From the NCBI GenBank assembly GCA_029718625.1, contig CM056380.1, positions 39,559,608 to 39,623,607 of the forward strand: a DNA stretch of 64,000 bases. The letters are read 5' to 3'. Under the pieces are notes generated by a model that did no database searches, was not told the origin of the DNA, and saw only the letters and a program-made list of their open reading frames with translations. The DNA is from Synaphobranchus kaupii (lineage: Eukaryota; Chordata; Actinopteri; Anguilliformes; Synaphobranchidae). This document shows, in pieces, positions 60,138 through 64,000 of the stretch (positions within the stretch are counted from its first letter, which is position 1; the number at the start of each line of letters is the position of its first letter). The position numbers and the translations under genes are program-made.

Positions 60138-60554
60138 CTATAATACAAACAAATGAAAATGAATCAAACAAGAAAACATATTCATAGGTGTCACCCATGT
60201 AAATTTTGAAGCACACCCCCTCCACAACTGGTGTCCTAATACAGTGTGGCCAACACAGACTCCAAACAAGGTCTGTGGGTTAGAAAGCACTACAAGATCT
60301 CAATGTGGCATGTAAACTAATGAATACTGGGTGATTCCACCGGAAAGATGTAGTTTGTGCGTCTTTGTGGTCGTTTGTGGATGTGTATGTATGCATACCT
60401 ATGTTTAGTTTGAGCAGGTCTATTAGAGTTAATCTTGCTTTTGTATTGGTCCCAGAAACAGGTAATTTGTGCTTTGTGTGCTCAAGCTACTAGGGTGAGT
60501 GGCTCTCTGAGAGTTATTTTTGGCAAAATGGACCTGGTACCTTGTGAGGAGGGG
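60138..60554. other. trpn1 intron, non-coding
   Basis: No additional exon was seen between the microexon and the linker exon. Confidence 0.45.
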
Positions 60555-60850
60555 ACCATGAATGCGCAACATTCTTCACTCCCCACCTTTCCCCCACTCC
60601 TGTCCTCCACTCCTCTCCTACAAGGAAGTATGAAAAATAGCCTGTACATTTCAAGTACAAGTACATTTCAAGTCGCATGTACAGTATACAATGTACCTGA
60701 CATTGCGGTTTGCGTTGAGACATTAATTAATGTGTAACCATTAATATGTAATTAAGATGTAATCAGCAACATTAGATTAAAACACAAAGATCCGTTTCTG
60801 GGGCACAGAGGGGGGGGGGGGGGGGTAGTGGAGGAAAGGAGGATGCATTT
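60555..60850 (-). repeat. dispersed repeat, copy 2
   Basis: Inverse of 11300-11720; includes a 16-G run at 60810-60825. It ends just before the trpn1 linker-exon donor. Confidence 0.72.
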
Positions 60851-60857
60851 TTAGTAC

Positions 60858-60973
60858 CCCTTGGGCCCGTTTTCATCCTGGAAGCTCTGCTTTGGCTCCA
60901 GTAAGTGAAGGTAGAAGGTCTGCCGCCCGGTCACCGAGTCCGTTGCATAGAACTGGTCGAGCGCCAACTGGGC
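60858..60973 (-). CDS. trpn1: trpn1 exon: linker domain
   Basis: A 116-bp exon behind a long T tract and CAG acceptor. It encodes AQLALDQFYATDSVTGRQ, then TFYLHLLEPKQSFQDENG and PKG. The QF-x-x-TD ... Q-x-FYL-x-x-LE pattern is the linker-helix signature I associate with TRPN channels. The only GT at the 3' edge is in AAGGGGTACTAA, leaving the exon in phase 2, whereas the next exon needs phase 1. A one-base difference in the four-G run would resolve this. Confidence 0.8.
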
Positions 60974-61129
60974 CTGAAAAAAAGAGAGGGTGTGTCAGTG
61001 ACATCATTACAGAAACAGTTCCGCTGAGGGCAAGTTAACAGCACACATTACTGCAGGAGAATGTGAAGTATCATCAATGATATTAGCTGAACCAAAGAGC
61101 AAGTTTGGTATTGGTCATCACTCGCTCAC

Positions 61130-61239
61130 CACAGGGGCCATTCGGCTGATCATTGCGGTGATGCAGAGCTGTCTGTCAGAGTCACAAACCCTGGCGTCTG
61201 CTCCAAGTTTAATCAGCGTGCGAGCCGCCTCACTGCGGT
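61130..61239 (-). CDS. trpn1: trpn1 exon: final ankyrin repeat into linker
   Basis: A 110-bp exon with acceptor TTATACAG and donor GTGAGC. It encodes DRSEAARTLIKLGADARV, an ankyrin helix pair with a beta-hairpin, then the linker start SDRQLCITAMISRMAPV. It begins in phase 1 and ends in phase 0, joining directly to AQLALDQFYATD of the next exon. The 1.6-kb minisatellite lies just upstream in the intron. Confidence 0.88.
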
Positions 61240-61283
61240 CTGTATAACCAGGAACAAGGATGGAGCCGCCGCACGCTTTAAAT

Positions 61284-62875
61284 GCCACACACTTTACATT
61301 CCACACACAGAATACATTCCACACACACACAATACCACACACATTGCATTCCACACACACAATACCACACACATTGCATTCCACACACACAATACCGCAC
61401 ACATTACATTCCACACACAGAATACCACACACATTACATTACATTCCACACACACAATACCACACACATTGCATTCCACACACACAATACCACACACATT
61501 ACATTCCACACACAGAATATCATGCACATTACATTCCACACACGATACCACACACATTACATTCCACACACACAAATACCACACATTACATTCCACACAC
61601 AGAATATCATGCACATTACATTCCTCACACACGATACCACACACATTACATTCCTCACACAATACCACACAGATTACATTCCACGTACACAATAACACAT
61701 ACATTACATTCCACACACACAATATCACACATTACATTCCACACACAGAATACCATCCACATTACATTCCACACACACAATACCACACACATTACATTCC
61801 ACATACACAATACCACACACAATACCATCCACATTACATTCCACGCACACGATACCACACACATTACATTCCACATACACAATACCACACACAATACCAC
61901 ACACATTACATTCCACACACACGATACCACACACATTACATTCCACACACACAATACCACACACATTACAATCCACTCACACAATACCACACACGTTACA
62001 TTCCACACACAATATCACACATGTTACATTCCACACACAATACTGCACACGTTACATTCCACACACACACACAATACCACGCACATTACATTCCACACAC
62101 ACACAATACCACACACATTACATTCCACACACACAATACCACATACGTTACATTCCACAGACACACAATACCACACACATTACAATCCACTCACACAATA
62201 CCACACACGTTACATTCCACACACAATACCACACACGTTACAGTCCACACACAATACTGCACACGTTACATTCCACACACACACACACAATACCACGCAC
62301 ATTACATTCCACACACACACACAATACCATACACATTACATTCCACACACACAATACCACATACGTTACATTCCACAGACACACAATACCACACATGACA
62401 TTCCACACACACAATACCACACACATTACATTCCACACAAGGAATTCCACACAAATTCCATTCCACACACACAATACCACACACATTACATTCCACACAC
62501 ACACACACACAATACCACACACATTACATTCCACACACACACACACAATACCACACGCATTCCATTCCACTCACACAATACCACACACATTACACTCCAC
62601 ACACAGAATACCACACACATTACATTACACTCACACAATACCATACACATTACACTCCACACACACAATACCACACACATTACATTCCACACACACACAC
62701 ACACACACAATACCACACACATTACATTCCACACACACACACAATACCACACACATTCCATTCCACTCACACAATACCACACACATTACACTCCACACAC
62801 AGAATACCACACACACAATACCATACACATTACACTCCACACACAGAATACCACACACATTACATTCCACACAGT
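61284..62875 (+). repeat. 30-bp minisatellite, ~1.6 kb, in trpn1 intron
   Basis: ATTACATTCCACACACACAA plus TACCACACAC repeats about 50 times with length changes in the CA part. A 573-codon plus frame and several minus frames are artefacts of the period being a multiple of 3. Confidence 0.96.
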
Positions 62876-63066
62876 TTACACACAGGCAGTAGGTTACATG
62901 CTAAGTCAAGTCACAGCATATCCCACACAGAACAGGATTCATGCCGTGCAGTATACCTTAGTCATAAAACACACAAATTAACACAAATGCACAGAAATCA
63001 AGCATGTTGCACAGACACACATGTAAATGGCAGCAGATGCAGCACGTTGTGAGGACCAGGCAGTAC

Positions 63067-63228
63067 CCTCGTTCGCAGCCAGGTGGAGAGGGGTCCTCTG
63101 TTTGTAGTCGCGGGCATTCATGCCCGCCCCAAACTCATACAGTATTCTGATGGCGCCCACAGCATTGTACTTGGTTGCAAAGTGCAGGGGAGTCTCTTTG
63201 GTCTTGATGGTCTGAGCTTCGATGTTCG
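63067..63228 (-). CDS. trpn1: trpn1 exon: two ankyrin repeats
   Basis: A 162-bp exon between an acceptor ending TGAAG and a donor GTACTG. It encodes two ankyrin-repeat starts, KETPLHFATKYN and QRTPLHLAANEG, joined by an RILYEFGAGMNARD helix-loop segment; TPLH is the ankyrin hallmark. It ends in phase 1 with G, which with AC of the next exon makes Asp (NEGDRSEAA). These would be among the last repeats before the linker, where ankyrin stacks of TRPN channels couple to the membrane domain. Confidence 0.88.
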
Positions 63229-63647
63229 CTTCAGGAGCAAGAAACAGGACAGAGAGTAAAGTAGGATAGCTCCTGGATCATTATTGCTGGCGTGTACAAA
63301 CATACACATGCACACAAACAAACACACGCACACTCACACAATAAACCTGCACAAACATGCGTGTGCACAAACGCACATTATGGAAGGCCAAAAGGGCCAA
63401 AAATGCCTGGTCTATACACACATTTTTACAGCGCTTCCACTGCGTTTTGGTGCTGCTTTTACACCACTTTTATGCCGCTTTGACATCGCTTAAAGGTATA
63501 CTATGTAGTTTCAGAACACCAGATGGTGATATAGAGCACGTAGGCGAAAAGGGCTCCCCGAAAATTGCTTATCACGTGTTCTTCTCAGACACGCACGATG
63601 ACACACAAGCATTGTTGTGACGTTTCACACATATTTTCTCTGACTGT
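63229..63647. other. trpn1 intron, CA-rich then MITE-like
   Basis: CACACAAACAAACACACGCA at 63310; CTTAAAGGTATACTATGTAG at 63490 resembles a TTAA-target MITE end. Confidence 0.45.
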
Positions 63648-63800
63648 GGACTCAATTCAGTTCGCTTTATTGGCATGACAAGACATTGCATCTGTATTGT
63701 CAAAGCATACTGCATTAAAACAGTCGAAGACATACATCTAACTGAACAATACAAAACAGCAAAGACTAGAAACGAATGAACAGTAACCATACATGAAAAC
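63648..63800 (-). pseudogene. LINE 3' end, short copy
   Basis: CAATTCAGTTCGCTTTATTGGCATGACAAGACA is the inverse of the LINE 3' end at 57.02 kb. 5'-truncated, no coding sequence. Confidence 0.7.
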
Positions 63801-63979
63801 AAGAACTTTTCTTTGATTTAGAAATAACAATAATGTAAAATAATAATAATTATCAATAGAAATTATAACAATGATGATGAGAACAACACATCTGATCTTA
63901 TAAAGTGAATATAATAAATATAAAAAAATTAAATTGGTAAATTAATGTAATGTAATGGTTTTAATGATCTGTCACTCAC
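63801..63979. other. trpn1 intron, AT-rich
   Basis: (AATA)-rich DNA up to the donor of the partial ankyrin exon. Confidence 0.5.
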
Positions 63980-64000
63980 TGTCCCTAAGACGATGGCAGG
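63980..64000 (-). CDS. trpn1: trpn1 ankyrin exon, 3' edge only
   Basis: The last 21 bases of an exon cut by the window edge. On the minus strand it ends in a strong donor (exon base A followed by GTGAGT). Read as CHRLRD plus one base, it joins in phase 1 to the next exon, giving ...RDTNIEAQ. The phase match is the main support for so short a piece. Confidence 0.55.

Larger units (their letters stand above)
10663..64000 (-). other. trpn1: trpn1 gene span, 5' end outside window
   Basis: Thirteen minus-strand exons fit a TRPN (NompC-like) channel, a plasma-membrane cation channel with a long ankyrin-repeat N-terminus that gates mechanosensation in insects and in fish and amphibian hair cells. 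Exon order gives ankyrin repeats, linker, six membrane segments, a post-S6 helix and a coiled coil. Family markers are the linker phrase LIMHPVVLKLI, the S3 start NVFDWLVYML, the S4-S5 stretch RAFRTIGPFVIALGK and the S6 end VNLMIALLADTFQR. Introns range from about 95 bp to 26 kb, and the larger ones are mostly transposons. TRPV and TRPA were considered; the linker (QFYATD followed by an aromatic-rich YLHLLE) and the S4-S5 sequence fit TRPN best. The family name rests on remembered features, not an alignment. Confidence 0.8.

Noticed and set aside
61294..62782. Minus-strand Cys/Val-rich frames resembling cysteine-rich proteins
   Set aside because: Same minisatellite on the other strand.
61260..62981. 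573-codon open frame rich in His and Thr
   Set aside because: It is the 30-bp minisatellite read in frame; no start context, domain or composition change at its ends.

Overview
This window looks like teleost fish genomic DNA. It holds one recognisable host gene on the minus strand, split into short exons across almost the whole window, and its introns are packed with fish-type transposons: Tc1/mariner elements (one Sleeping Beauty-like), hAT, PIF/Harbinger-like and piggyBac-like MITEs, an RTE/Rex3-type LINE, other LINE remnants and Gypsy-like LTRs. There are no bacterial features. Most long open frames are repeat artefacts or transposon proteins.

The host gene is a TRPN-class (NompC-like) mechanosensory ion channel, read from beyond base 64000 down to about 10663. 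In gene order the exons encode the last ankyrin repeats (63980-64000 partial, 63067-63228, 61130-61239), the linker before the membrane domain (60858-60973, a 29-bp microexon 60109-60137, 59722-59813), S1 (57523-57637), S2 (31603-31718), S3-S4 (17495-17662), the S4-S5 linker and S5 (17280-17398), the pore and S6 (15751-15955), the helix after S6 (about 14887-14977), and a coiled-coil C-terminal exon with a stop codon (10663-10795). Splice phases agree at most junctions. One upstream junction (60858 to 60137) is off by one base, and the last junction implies a missing exon or a mis-called border. The N-terminal ankyrin exons lie outside the window.

Region by region: 1-10 kb, downstream of the gene, holds Tc1 remnants, a foldback element, a 61-bp minisatellite and several MITEs. 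10-18 kb holds the 3' half of the channel gene, with a 42-bp minisatellite filling one short intron. 18-31 kb, one intron, carries nested insertions: an RTE/Rex3-type LINE with a 1087-codon open frame and a Tc1 element both sit in a palindromic repeat, and a hAT element lies inside a larger hAT element inside a Sleeping Beauty-like terminus. 31.7-57.5 kb, a 26-kb intron, holds a complete but frameshifted Tc1 element, three kinds of LINE debris, two Harbinger-like elements, a foldback with a minisatellite, and a pair of Gypsy-like LTRs, the 5' one split by a MITE that is itself split by another element. 57-64 kb carries the ankyrin-to-S1 exons, a hAT element, three minisatellites (one of 1.6 kb) and a tandemly triplicated 5' splice site at the S1 exon.

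I see no new multi-gene system. The points most worth checking are the triplicated splice donor, the out-of-phase microexon, the nested transposon stacks, and short MITEs that share one internal cargo under two different sets of Tc1-type ends. Transposon families were named from motifs and termini by eye, without a database search.
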